Assembly (NCBI GenBank): GCA_944390955.1
Contig: CALXRY010000005.1
Span: 1 to 36,063 of the forward strand
Reading direction: 5' to 3'
DNA: 36,063 nt
Source of the DNA: an uncultured Clostridia bacterium
GTDB taxonomy: Bacteria > Bacillota > Clostridia > UBA1381
Under the pieces are notes generated by a model. The model saw nothing but the letters and a program-made list of their open reading frames with translations, was not told the DNA's origin and ran no database searches. Each line of letters begins with the position of its first letter. The first letter of the stretch is position 1. Of this stretch, positions 24,581-32,653 are shown one piece after another. Position numbers and translations under genes: made by a program.

Positions 24581-27500
24581 TCAATATTTTTCAACAAGCG
24601 CCGAATATTCCTCGGCCGTTATCGGCAGGACTGTACCATGCCGGTACGTTCCGTCAAAGGTAAAGTCGCTTGCCTGAGTAAATATGCCCGTGCTTATGTC
24701 GTCCGTTATGAACGGCTTGTAGCCCTGGCCCCTTGAATAATAATCAAGCAGCAGGCACCAGCTGTCCTCGCCGTTCAGCTTGTAGACGGCGGGGCCTTCA
24801 TAGCCCGTCATATCTCCCAAATTATATGTCGCAACATCCTTCCAGCCGCCGCTTAATGATGTGCTGCTTTCCATTATGATACTTGAGCGTGACTCGTTTT
24901 TTGTAAATCTGTAATAGACGCCCTCATGGCTCGTTATCGTCGTATCTATGTTGCTTTCGGGAGTTTCTATGTATATCTCAGGCTCCGTAAAGGTCTTGAA
25001 ATCTTCGGTATAGCTTCTGTATACGCGCTGCTTTGAATAGCCGTCGTCAGATATCTTTGAAGCCCAGAATACCATGTACATATCCTTTTCGGGATCGTAC
25101 ACGGCCTCGGGAGCCCATGTGCATCCGGCGTTGTCCGCAGCCACCTCAACGAGAGATTCCTTGCTCCAGTTGACAAGGTCGTTGCTTTCCCATATAACGA
25201 TGCTCCTTGAGCCGGACTCCTGGCATGTTGTCCATCTGTCAGGATCACCGCGCCGTCCGTATATGCTGAGGTTTGTGGCGATTATAAAGAATTTCCCGTC
25301 CTCGCCTCTTAATATATACGGATCGCGCACACCGTCCTCGCCAACTGTGCTTGTGAGCACCGGTGAGCTGTCGTTAAGCGTTGTCCATGTCTGTCCGTCC
25401 TCTGATACGGAAAAATATATCTGCTCGCAGCTTGCATCGCCCTCGGAGTTCATAAAGTGCACAAACAGATACGCGCTTTTTTCCTCCTCAAGCTCTGCCG
25501 AATAATTGAGCGTCTTTCTTATCGGCTCGTGCTTCGAAACGTTCTTGTCGTCCCACACGTAGCAGACTGCCCTGTAGGTACCGTAGCCCGGCAATGTGAA
25601 GCTTCCGGAAACGGCATTTTTCTTTATGCCTATCAGCACGCCTTCATCATCATAGAGAGCCGTATAAACGTCGTATGGGATATTATCAAGGCTGTCGAAT
25701 GCAAACCTTGCTTCGCCATTTTCTATATAAATCCTGAACGTTTCGGCATCGGCGGTAAGACCCGGTACAGATGCTTCAAACGTCTGCTTTATCACTATAT
25801 CATCAAACTCCTCTCCGGTCATTGTAAGCTCGGCCGTGAGCGTAACTGACGCCGTTCCCGAGGCCGGACGCGTTACCGTTCCGTCTGCGGAGATAACGCC
25901 GCTGTCAGACGAACTCCATGTGACTGTGCAGTTATCGCCTATGCTTGACGGGAGCGTGATATCCGCCTGTACGTCGGAGAGGTCTCCGAGGTCTATTGAC
26001 GGAACGGCCATATCATATATAATAAAGTCATCTATATAACCGTTTGCATACTCTCCGGCGCCCCAGTTTGCATGACCTATATACGCTACAGGCGATGTGC
26101 CGAGTATATCTGCGAGTGAGTATTCAGATGCCTGTTCCGATACCTTTGTGCCGTTTATGTATATCGAGGTCGAGTCTGCCCCGAACGACACTATGACATC
26201 GTTCCATTCGTTTATGTTATACTGCGCCGATGCATTTACAGGACGCGAACCGCTGTTATAGCGTTCTGCCGTAAGTACTGACTGACCGAGAAGGCCTATA
26301 TAATGCTCCTGCTCAAATTTCTGTTCATTGTCGTTCGGAGCTGCAAACAGCCACCACGATGTGTCCGATGTTGCCGGCTTTACCTTGAATGATACAGTTA
26401 TCTCATCGCGTCCTGCAAAGAGACTGTCTCCATTAGCGTCTGTCAGTTTTACATATCCGTCGCCCGAGCCGTCAAGGTACAGGCAGGATGTTCCGCCTTC
26501 ACCTTCGCCGTAGCCTACGCTACCCACAGCTTCCGCAGCGCCGTATGGCGATCCGCTCGAGAGATCCTGTCCGTCAAAATCAAGGCTTATAAGAACGCTG
26601 TCGCTTTCGGGAGGAGCCGTCGGGTGAATAACTTCCGCTTTGTCTATCCTTATCCAGCTGAGCACTGCACCGTTTCTGCTGTCGTTCGGATTTGCCCGGA
26701 GCGTAACGACCGTTTCGGCGTCAAGAGTAAATGTGCCCACCTCAAGGTCTCTTGCTGTGTCCGTACCGCTTAAGGTTATGTCTGCCGAGGCAAGCTCATT
26801 TTCGTCTGCGTCTGCTACCGTAACTGTCGTTTTTCTTCCATTTACGTCAGTCCACCATTCTCTGTGACCTGTGGTCACGGAGTATGTTCCGGCCGGAAGG
26901 GTGAATTCGTACTGTATCGGATTTGTGTTGTTGTAATATCCGGTGTCGTATGCGCTTGAAAGATCAAGACCGTCTGTTCCCTTTGTGGAGAGGCCCGATG
27001 TTTCAATGCGTCCCCAAGTCCCTTTGTCGGACTTCAGGGCATCGCCGGTGTCGTTCATAAGTGCGCCTCCGTCCGATTCGGCTTTGGCCTTGGCCGCTTC
27101 ATAAGTATCTGCATATTTATTTGACTGCTGATGGTAATCGCAGTCTACAAAATATACCGTGTTTCCATCTATATCGGGGATAGTCGCGGTGTATTCCTGA
27201 TCCTGACCACCGGACGGATATGTGATGATATCAGCATCAAAATTATCATACGATACTACACGGTGACGGCTGCTGTTGTAATCTCCTTCAAGCTGAAGTG
27301 TTTTTATATTTACAGGTGATGAAAGCGTTCCAGAGTAGCTTATATTTTCAAGCCCACCGGTGAGAGAAACACTGACATCACCGCTTCCGCTTATTGTGAT
27401 CTCCAGCGTCTTGTTAAAATCAACGTTATTCTTGAACGGCTGAGAATCATCGAACCAGCCGTTTGCTCCCGTTCTGTTCCCCGATGTGGCGCATCGGCTC

Positions 27501-30070
27501 TGCGATATCGCAGTTCCTGACAAAACATTTTCTCCGCCTATGCGCAGCTCCTGTAGCGTATATCCTCCTCCGGTGATATAGACAGCAACAAGCTCGTTAC
27601 CGTCTTCATCCTTAATAGCAAGAGTATTGTCTCTTCCGCTGTTTTCCCATCCAGCGAACATCGTGGACTTGAGCCTGAATATCTGATCAGCACTCAATTC
27701 AACGGTCTCGGGTAGGCTTGCCTCGGCAGTTGATTTTACAGGCGCGAATGCGTGGCCGTAGCGCGAGAGCTGTGTATCAAATACCTGACTGCCGTCCTCA
27801 TCAAGAGTTCCTCCGGCAGCATTGAATATATTAGTCTCTCCCTCAAAGTTATCCGTGAATCCCGCTATATCGAGGACCTGCGGCTCATTTTCAGAAATCT
27901 CTCCTTCGTACTTTTCGCCGTACAGGGCTATTTCCGCGATATTTGTCTCCGCGGCGGAATTTGTATATCTGAACCAGCGGAACGGCACGTCAGTCAGAAA
28001 TTCAGAGCTCTCTATTTCGGTATATGTAAGCGCGGGTACACTTGCAGGTACTTTGTAAATATCTGTCCATGTTAAGCCGTCGTTTGAGCCCTGGAACGCT
28101 CCTCCGGCTATTCTATCCTCATAGCCGTTTCTCGGTGCAAATTTTATCAGGTCAAGCGTGTACGCATCCTTGCAGTCATACATCACGTAGCCGTTTTCAA
28201 GGCCGTCAAAATATGTCGAAAGATCTCCGTCGCCCGCCTTGAGGTAGTCTGATGAATCGCTATACTGCCACGCATATGTACCTGTCGTATCGTAGTCGCT
28301 TATGCGTATGCGCTGATACGGAGGCACTGTAAATGTCCTTGACGCTGTATAGCTTCCCAGATCCGCATAGACTGTCACATCTCCGGCAGTAAGCGGTGTG
28401 ATGACGCCGTCGGAGCTTATTGAAGCCACCTCGGGATCGGATGTTGACCACTCTACAGTATCATAGCTTATGTTTGTAATGATATTGAGCTGATGCGTTT
28501 CTCCTATGCACAGTTCATCAAAACCACCTGTTATAGAAGCATAGTTCGTTTCGCCTTCTCCATCTATAACGAATGTCGTAACAGTACCTGCCTTTGCGGG
28601 AGCTGAAAGCGTCTTGCCGCTGAGCTCGGCTTCGCCCGTTATCTCTGCCCACTGCTCGGAGCCGCTTCTGTCTGAGCGTATCTCCCTTACGTCAGTGCCA
28701 ACGGATGTGAATGCAGAAAGATCAAATTCATAATTAACATCGCTTGACGATGAATTTGAAACGACTATCTTTATGTCGCCGGTCTGCTTGTTGTAGGCCG
28801 CAAGCGTTCTGTCTGATGAAGCTATTATCGTGTCGCCCGGCTCTATGTATTTTGTGAACTGACCGAACATATAGTATTTTCCGGTAAGCACAAGCGTTTC
28901 CGTATCATGGTCCGCCATGCCTACGCCCCAGAGCGACTCGGTGTACGAGCAGGTCGTATTCACTTCTCTATAATTGCCGTAGGGATCACAGAATTCGGAA
29001 TCCTTATGCTTGTCTACTATGTCCCACATTATCCATGCGGCGGGCTGCATGCCGTTCATGTCGAGGATTATCCTGTCGGCAAGGCCGAAACCGTCCCAGC
29101 CGCCATCGACCTCGCTCATCCAGAGTGTTTTTCCCATATCAACGGCCTTGTTCTTCAGTGCCTCGCGCCTTGTGCCTCCGTATGTATGCGTGTCTATCCT
29201 GCCGAGAGCTTCCTTTGCCTCGTCGGTGAGCAGGTCGAGATTATCTACGCTCGAGTCTATGCTCGTCTCGTCCATACCGGCAACGATAACGTCGGTAAGC
29301 CCCGCTTCGTCAAGAGCCCTGCGCGTTTCGACTATCGCCTTCGACTGGCTCTCGCCCGGATCATAGTGACAGCCCTCCTGTTTTTCCGAGTATACACCCC
29401 AATAATTCGTATCCGGCTCGTTCATCGGCGAATAGCTTTCAAAAACTATACCGTTATCCTTAAGCAGCTTTGTCGCATCGGCGATGTATTTTCCGAAATC
29501 GTCGTACATCTCCGGCTTGAGGTTGTCGCTGGAAGCCGGATCCGCTCCGCTTGAGCAGCCGCTGTTCGTCATAAAGTACGGCGGCGAATTTGAGAAGCCC
29601 TCGAAGTATATATCCGGATTCGTTTCAAGAGCCGCCTTTGCGATATTGAGCTGGTTTTGGTCGTTTGTCATGTCATATGTGATGTCAACGACGTCGCTGC
29701 CGTCCTCCGACAGCTCAAACGTTTCCCAGACGCCCGGCACCTTTGAGTCTGAACGCGTGATGTGGTCATGGCCGGGATCATCCCCGCCGCCTATGTTGTA
29801 TCTGGCGATGTCAAGGCTCAGGCCTTCGTCAGAGAAGAAAGCCTCTGCTGCCTGCGACGTCAGCTTGTCGCTGTATCCGAGTCTGTTGGCCCACCAGCAC
29901 AACGAAGTGCCCCAGCCCTCAAAGCTGCCGTTGTTGAACGGCGACGCCTCGGAAGGCTCAAGCCTTACCGTGACATCGGCGCCTGCCGCTGTTGACGGAA
30001 CGGCAAAAAGCCCTGATACGGGAAGCATTGCCGCGGCCATTATGACCGAAAAAAGTTTTTTTGATTTCAT
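24581..30070 (-). CDS. Secreted multidomain arabinogalactan glycosidase: GH30 (beta-1,6-galactanase-like) plus GH43
   Basis: 1829 aa with signal peptide (~1-29). Domains: GH30 ~33-505, with the diagnostic FEGWGTSLCWWANRLGY, acid/base Glu218 (PMNEPD) and nucleophile Glu320 (SEVDGGW), as in endo-beta-1,6-galactanases; Ig-like Big_2 ~508-575; F5/8 C-type/CBM32-like ~576-720; an uncharacterised beta-rich module ~725-950; a malectin/CBM-like module ~955-1138; LamG-like jelly-roll ~1150-1347; a second Ig-like ~1350-1435; a linker; and GH43 ~1524-1829 with catalytic-base Asp1583 (VRDPYI), WAPEAVYD, IDTTIT and general-acid YEGPAVY. The two enzymes would cut the beta-1,6-galactan side chains of arabinogalactan proteins and a terminal sugar, probably arabinose or galactose. 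No sortase, dockerin or SLH anchor is seen. Monocistronic, and possibly AraC-regulated. Confidence 0.9.
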   Translation of the reverse strand: MKSKKLFSVIMAAAMLPVSGLFAVPSTAAGADVTVRLEPSEASPFNNGSFEGWGTSLCWWANRLGYSDKLTSQAAEAFFSDEGLSLDIARYNIGGGDDPGHDHITRSDSKVPGVWETFELSEDGSDVVDITYDMTNDQNQLNIAKAALETNPDIYFEGFSNSPPYFMTNSGCSSGADPASSDNLKPEMYDDFGKYIADATKLLKDNGIVFESYSPMNEPDTNYWGVYSEKQEGCHYDPGESQSKAIVETRRALDEAGLTDVIVAGMDETSIDSSVDNLDLLTDEAKEALGRIDTHTYGGTRREALKNKAVDMGKTLWMSEVDGGWDGFGLADRIILDMNGMQPAAWIMWDIVDKHKDSEFCDPYGNYREVNTTCSYTESLWGVGMADHDTETLVLTGKYYMFGQFTKYIEPGDTIIASSDRTLAAYNKQTGDIKIVVSNSSSSDVNYEFDLSAFTSVGTDVREIRSDRSGSEQWAEITGEAELSGKTLSAPAKAGTVTTFVIDGEGETNYASITGGFDELCIGETHQLNIITNISYDTVEWSTSDPEVASISSDGVITPLTAGDVTVYADLGSYTASRTFTVPPYQRIRISDYDTTGTYAWQYSDSSDYLKAGDGDLSTYFDGLENGYVMYDCKDAYTLDLIKFAPRNGYEDRIAGGAFQGSNDGLTWTDIYKVPASVPALTYTEIESSEFLTDVPFRWFRYTNSAAETNIAEIALYGEKYEGEISENEPQVLDIAGFTDNFEGETNIFNAAGGTLDEDGSQVFDTQLSRYGHAFAPVKSTAEASLPETVELSADQIFRLKSTMFAGWENSGRDNTLAIKDEDGNELVAVYITGGGYTLQELRIGGENVLSGTAISQSRCATSGNRTGANGWFDDSQPFKNNVDFNKTLEITISGSGDVSVSLTGGLENISYSGTLSSPVNIKTLQLEGDYNSSRHRVVSYDNFDADIITYPSGGQDQEYTATIPDIDGNTVYFVDCDYHQQSNKYADTYEAAKAKAESDGGALMNDTGDALKSDKGTWGRIETSGLSTKGTDGLDLSSAYDTGYYNNTNPIQYEFTLPAGTYSVTTGHREWWTDVNGRKTTVTVADADENELASADITLSGTDTARDLEVGTFTLDAETVVTLRANPNDSRNGAVLSWIRIDKAEVIHPTAPPESDSVLISLDFDGQDLSSGSPYGAAEAVGSVGYGEGEGGTSCLYLDGSGDGYVKLTDANGDSLFAGRDEITVSFKVKPATSDTSWWLFAAPNDNEQKFEQEHYIGLLGQSVLTAERYNSGSRPVNASAQYNINEWNDVIVSFGADSTSIYINGTKVSEQASEYSLADILGTSPVAYIGHANWGAGEYANGYIDDFIIYDMAVPSIDLGDLSDVQADITLPSSIGDNCTVTWSSSDSGVISADGTVTRPASGTASVTLTAELTMTGEEFDDIVIKQTFEASVPGLTADAETFRIYIENGEARFAFDSLDNIPYDVYTALYDDEGVLIGIKKNAVSGSFTLPGYGTYRAVCYVWDDKNVSKHEPIRKTLNYSAELEEEKSAYLFVHFMNSEGDASCEQIYFSVSEDGQTWTTLNDSSPVLTSTVGEDGVRDPYILRGEDGKFFIIATNLSIYGRRGDPDRWTTCQESGSRSIVIWESNDLVNWSKESLVEVAADNAGCTWAPEAVYDPEKDMYMVFWASKISDDGYSKQRVYRSYTEDFKTFTEPEIYIETPESNIDTTITSHEGVYYRFTKNESRSSIIMESSTSLSGGWKDVATYNLGDMTGYEGPAVYKLNGEDSWCLLLDYYSRGQGYKPFITDDISTGIFTQASDFTFDGTYRHGTVLPITAEEYSALVEKY

Positions 30071-30134
30071 GCTGTACCCTCTCTTTCTTTTCCTTTTTGA
30101 TTTGGCATAAAGCCGGTATATTGCTTATATATGT

Positions 30135-30194
30135 ATTTTAATATGAAGCAGTAAAATATGTTACCATATTTCTTGTTAATTTATCATATTTCTT
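30135..30194 (-). promoter_or_regulatory. Putative activator-dependent promoter with two direct repeats upstream of GH30/GH43
   Basis: On the minus strand, AAGAAATATGATAA (30181-30194) and AAGAAATATGGTAA (30161-30174) are 14-bp direct repeats differing at one base and offset by 20 bp. The proximal copy overlaps a poor -35 (TAACAT, 30158-30163), which stands 17 bp from a -10 TAAAAT (30135-30140). Tandem direct repeats two helical turns apart touching a weak -35 are typical of AraC-family activators. Confidence 0.5.
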
Positions 30195-30246
30195 ATTTTT
30201 TATGCAGCAAAAAAGCTCCCCTAAGGAAGCCGGCTACTGATTTTTA

Positions 30247-30280
30247 GGACTGCGGCGGATAAGAAATATTGCCGCAGTCC
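30247..30280. other. Perfect inverted repeat without T-tract between the LCP and GH30 genes
   Basis: GGACTGCGGC (30247-30256) and GCCGCAGTCC (30271-30280) pair over 10 bp around a 14-nt loop. Neither strand has a proper T-run after it, so it may be an RNA-stabilising hairpin at the end of the BlaI-M56-LCP transcript, or a factor-assisted terminator. Confidence 0.45.
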
Positions 30281-30325
30281 CTGATTTCTATCGTAATTTA
30301 TATATGATAATTTTTAATTATACTA

Positions 30326-31201
30326 TTATTCCTGAGAGGGGACAAAATACGTTACTCCTTCTGCTATCTCCTGCTGTCCGGGTAGCAGTGTTATATTTAT
30401 GTTCTCTATCCTTCCCATAAGCTCCACATACCGCGCTATCTCACCAGCAGACATATCAGTATCAAGGCTACTTATAAGACTGCTGAACACCTCGTCCGAA
30501 AGCTCCGTATTGAGGAACTTGTCTAAAAAGCTTGAATAAAAGCCGTTCTGCACTACGAGCCTGTCAAGATCGCCATTTACGTAGCCGCTGCCGCTGTTGT
30601 CTTTTCTGTAGCGGATAAGCATTTCGGCATGCTCGCCGTCAAGCGTCTGTTCGCCGCTTTTAAGGTCTATCTCGAGCCCCTGCTCCGGGTCGCTGTACCG
30701 CATGTCTATCGGAACGTCAAGCTCTACTCCACCTATCGCGTCAACGGCGCCGCGGAAAGCCTCGTAGCTCACCGATACGACGCCACCTGCGTCATATCCC
30801 AAGAGCCGCAGCTCATCGAGCAGCGTTCCCTCTCCATATGAGGTCCCTATCTTTCCGCCGCTGCTTGAACGGACGTCGCGTGGTATCTGAATGACCTCAA
30901 GCGTATTACTTTTATCGTCCCATTCAAGCACGAGGATTATATCGCTCATGCCGCGTCCGTCGTTGCCCACTACCGCAACTGGTCTTATCGGTTCCGGCTG
31001 CTCCGTCGGCGCGGAGCTGCGGCTGAACACCACGAATCCGCCGAATAAAAGTGCAGCCGCAAATATTACCAGCAGCATGATGGCTCCAGTCCTGCGCTTT
31101 TTTGTGTTCAGGATATTCTCGATCCTTGTCCGCAGTTTTTTACCGCTTTCCGAAAACGACGTTGACAGAAACGGCGGCTTGATGTGCTTTTTGTTTTTCA
31201 T
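30326..31201 (-). CDS. LCP (LytR-CpsA-Psr) domain protein with an M56/BlaR1-type N-terminal tail
   Basis: 291 aa. Residues ~9-37 (PPFLSTSFSESGKKLRTRI, then ENILNTKKRR) match the segment that in Clostridial BlaR1-type M56 proteases follows the protease domain and precedes the last membrane helix. That helix is present at ~39-60. The rest is an extracytoplasmic LCP domain: GMSDIILVLEWD, EVIQIPRDVR, AVDAIGGVELDVP, GEQTLDGEHAEMLIRYRKD and NGDLDRLVVQNGF. LCP enzymes attach teichoic acids or capsule to peptidoglycan. The Arg before the first Asp, and the Arg of the family RxxRQ motif, are not conserved, so catalysis is uncertain and a sensing role is possible. The start overlaps the M56 gene by 4 bp, and GGAGG lies 6 nt upstream, so the split is real and not a frameshift. 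Confidence 0.85.
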   Translation of the reverse strand: MKNKKHIKPPFLSTSFSESGKKLRTRIENILNTKKRRTGAIMLLVIFAAALLFGGFVVFSRSSAPTEQPEPIRPVAVVGNDGRGMSDIILVLEWDDKSNTLEVIQIPRDVRSSSGGKIGTSYGEGTLLDELRLLGYDAGGVVSVSYEAFRGAVDAIGGVELDVPIDMRYSDPEQGLEIDLKSGEQTLDGEHAEMLIRYRKDNSGSGYVNGDLDRLVVQNGFYSSFLDKFLNTELSDEVFSSLISSLDTDMSAGEIARYVELMGRIENINITLLPGQQEIAEGVTYFVPSQE

Positions 31202-31989
31202 TTTGATCCTCCATCCCTTCCCTTATTACGTGTGTGTTTAAGTATCGTCATTGAATATTTTTTTCTGTATTCAATGTCCTTGTTTTTTACGACCATGTAA
31301 TCACAGCAGTATTCGAGGTCGCGTTCAGCTCTGTTTACCATAAGATATACAAGCGGATTAAACCAATGAACGGCATTCGCCGCAACAAGCAGCAGCTTAT
31401 ACCACAGATCGCCGCGTTTTATATGCATCACTTCGTGCGCAAGTATAAATCCAAGCTCTTCATCCGTATACACCATATCCGGCAGCAGTATCACCGGCCT
31501 TATAAAGCCGACCGCAAGCGGAGCTGAGATACCCGGGCATATCTTCACATTATTTCTTTCGGTGTCCCTAAGGCACGGCCTTATCCTGAGCCTGAACCTG
31601 ATATAGCCCGCAATATGCACAATAAGAAATACAGCTGTTCCGGCAATCCATATGCACGTGAACAGCTCCGACAAAGACATTACAGGCGCATAGTTAAGTG
31701 AGCTTGCCTCATATCTTGCCGCCTCAGAGCGCTCCTCCTCAGTCATTACATCGACAGCCGTCGGTCCGCCCGCACGTATAACTACGACCTGCTCAGGCAT
31801 CGTTATCCTCACGGGAGCCTGCGGCAGTCTGATATTTACCGGTATAACGAGCCTGACCGCAATAATAAGCCATACAAAATATCTCCACCTTGCGCTGTAG
31901 CGCTTATCAAGCAGCGGCGAAAGGCATAGCAGCAGGGCAATTATAACAGATGTAGCGAGTGATATCGTGAGTACAGTCTCGAGCATCAT
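31198..31989 (-). CDS. M56-family membrane metalloprotease (BlaR1-type), truncated before its sensor
   Basis: 263 aa. Three membrane helices are seen (~5-24, ~36-52, ~105-130). The gluzincin protease domain has His185-Glu186-x-x-His189 (LAHEVMHIKRGD) and the third-ligand region RAERDLEYCCD (Glu226). The chain ends at TILKHTRNKGRDGGSK, where complete BlaR1/MecR1-type proteins run on to a fourth helix and an extracellular sensor. Those parts are in the next gene. In the Bla system the activated protease leads to cleavage of the BlaI repressor, and BlaI is encoded immediately upstream with a 4-bp overlap. AAGGGAG lies about 5 nt before the ATG. Confidence 0.9.
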   Translation of the reverse strand: MMLETVLTISLATSVIIALLLCLSPLLDKRYSARWRYFVWLIIAVRLVIPVNIRLPQAPVRITMPEQVVVIRAGGPTAVDVMTEEERSEAARYEASSLNYAPVMSLSELFTCIWIAGTAVFLIVHIAGYIRFRLRIRPCLRDTERNNVKICPGISAPLAVGFIRPVILLPDMVYTDEELGFILAHEVMHIKRGDLWYKLLLVAANAVHWFNPLVYLMVNRAERDLEYCCDYMVVKNKDIEYRKKYSMTILKHTRNKGRDGGSK

Positions 31990-32363
31990 TTTGTCTCCCT
32001 TATCAGCTTCTCGAGCGCCTCAATATCCTCGTTCGGTATCTTTTCTCCATCATAAAGCGATGCGACAAGGCTCTTCAGCGAACCGTGATGCAGCTTTTGA
32101 AGAAAGCTCCTGCTCTCATCCCTTACATAGTCTCCTCGTTCCACAAGCGGTGAGTAAATATTAAGTCTGCCGTCCTTTTCACAGCTCAGGAAGCCGCGCT
32201 TTACAAGACGTGTAAGCAGATTTAGCAGTGTCGTCTTTACCCAGCTCTTGTGCAGCCTTTCCATAATATAATCAGATGTGACTGACCTCTTGCCCGAATC
32301 TGCGGCGTCCCATATGACCATCATGATCTCAAGCTCCGCATCGGGTATTTTTTTTGTTTCCAT
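31986..32363 (-). CDS. BlaI/MecI/CopY-family winged-helix repressor
   Basis: 125 aa from the ATG at 32361-32363, which has AAAGGAG 6 nt upstream. An in-frame ATG eight codons earlier (32385-32387) overlaps the operator and has no Shine-Dalgarno. The sequence PDAELEIMMVIWDAADS, then WVKTTLLNLLTRLVKRGFLSCEKDGRLNIYSPLV, is the typical DNA-binding winged helix. The C-terminal ~50 residues (RDESRSFLQKLHHGSLKSLVASL) form the dimerisation arm where the protease cut falls in BlaI. First gene of blaI-M56-LCP, and very probably autoregulated through the dyads in its promoter. Confidence 0.94.
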   Translation of the reverse strand: METKKIPDAELEIMMVIWDAADSGKRSVTSDYIMERLHKSWVKTTLLNLLTRLVKRGFLSCEKDGRLNIYSPLVERGDYVRDESRSFLQKLHHGSLKSLVASLYDGEKIPNEDIEALEKLIRETK

Positions 32364-32383
32364 AATAAGCTCCTTTCTATTTT

Positions 32384-32435
32384 GCATTTGTCGAACGCTT
32401 AATTATATTTTACAGCTGTCGAATAGATTTGTCAA
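32384..32435 (-). promoter_or_regulatory. Promoter and two BlaI-like operator sites of the BlaI-M56-LCP operon
   Basis: On the minus strand, perfect -35 TTGACA (32430-32435) and -10 TAAAAT (32407-32412) are separated by 17 bp. Site 1, TACAGCTGTC (32411-32420), carries the ACAnnTGT core of BlaI/MecI operators and overlaps the spacer and -10. Site 2, GCATTTGTCG (32384-32393), is a one-mismatch version lying between the start point and the gene. The word TGTCGAA occurs at 32389-32395 and 32417-32423, 28 bp apart. Confidence 0.68.
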
Positions 32436-32557
32436 GTGTTTTTTTGAAAAAATTTTTTTATTTCTAAAGAATATGTAAAAGAGCATATATATATTGAAGC
32501 AATGCTGAAAAAATATATATAAAATGTTAAAACAAACTGTTTTTCTGGAAAATTATG

Positions 32558-32586
32558 TTGACAAATAGTCCTTTATGTTATATAAT
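32558..32586 (+). promoter_or_regulatory. Promoter of agrA-agrC
   Basis: Full-consensus sigma-A promoter: TTGACA (32558-32563), a 17-bp spacer and TATAAT (32581-32586). It is divergent from the BlaI promoter, with ~120 bp of AT-rich spacer. The leader is about 60 nt to the ATG at 32654. Confidence 0.85.
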
Positions 32587-32653
32587 GTAATTGCAGAGTG
32601 ATGATATATATGCAGTCAATATAAATGGTTAAAGCATAGGAGTGGTTTGAGGT

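Noticed and set aside
28907-29554. 215-codon open frame antisense to the GH30 domain
   Set aside because: Composition is Cys/Arg/His-rich without motif, and it mirrors a strong coding frame on the other strand.
30247-30280. Inverted repeat as an intrinsic terminator
   Set aside because: There is no T-run on either strand after the stem, so it is listed only as a hairpin.
31190-31210. M56/LCP junction as a frameshift or sequencing error
   Set aside because: The overlap is a clean ATGA with GGAGG spaced 6 nt before the second ATG, as in designed coupling. A random frameshift would be unlikely to create this.
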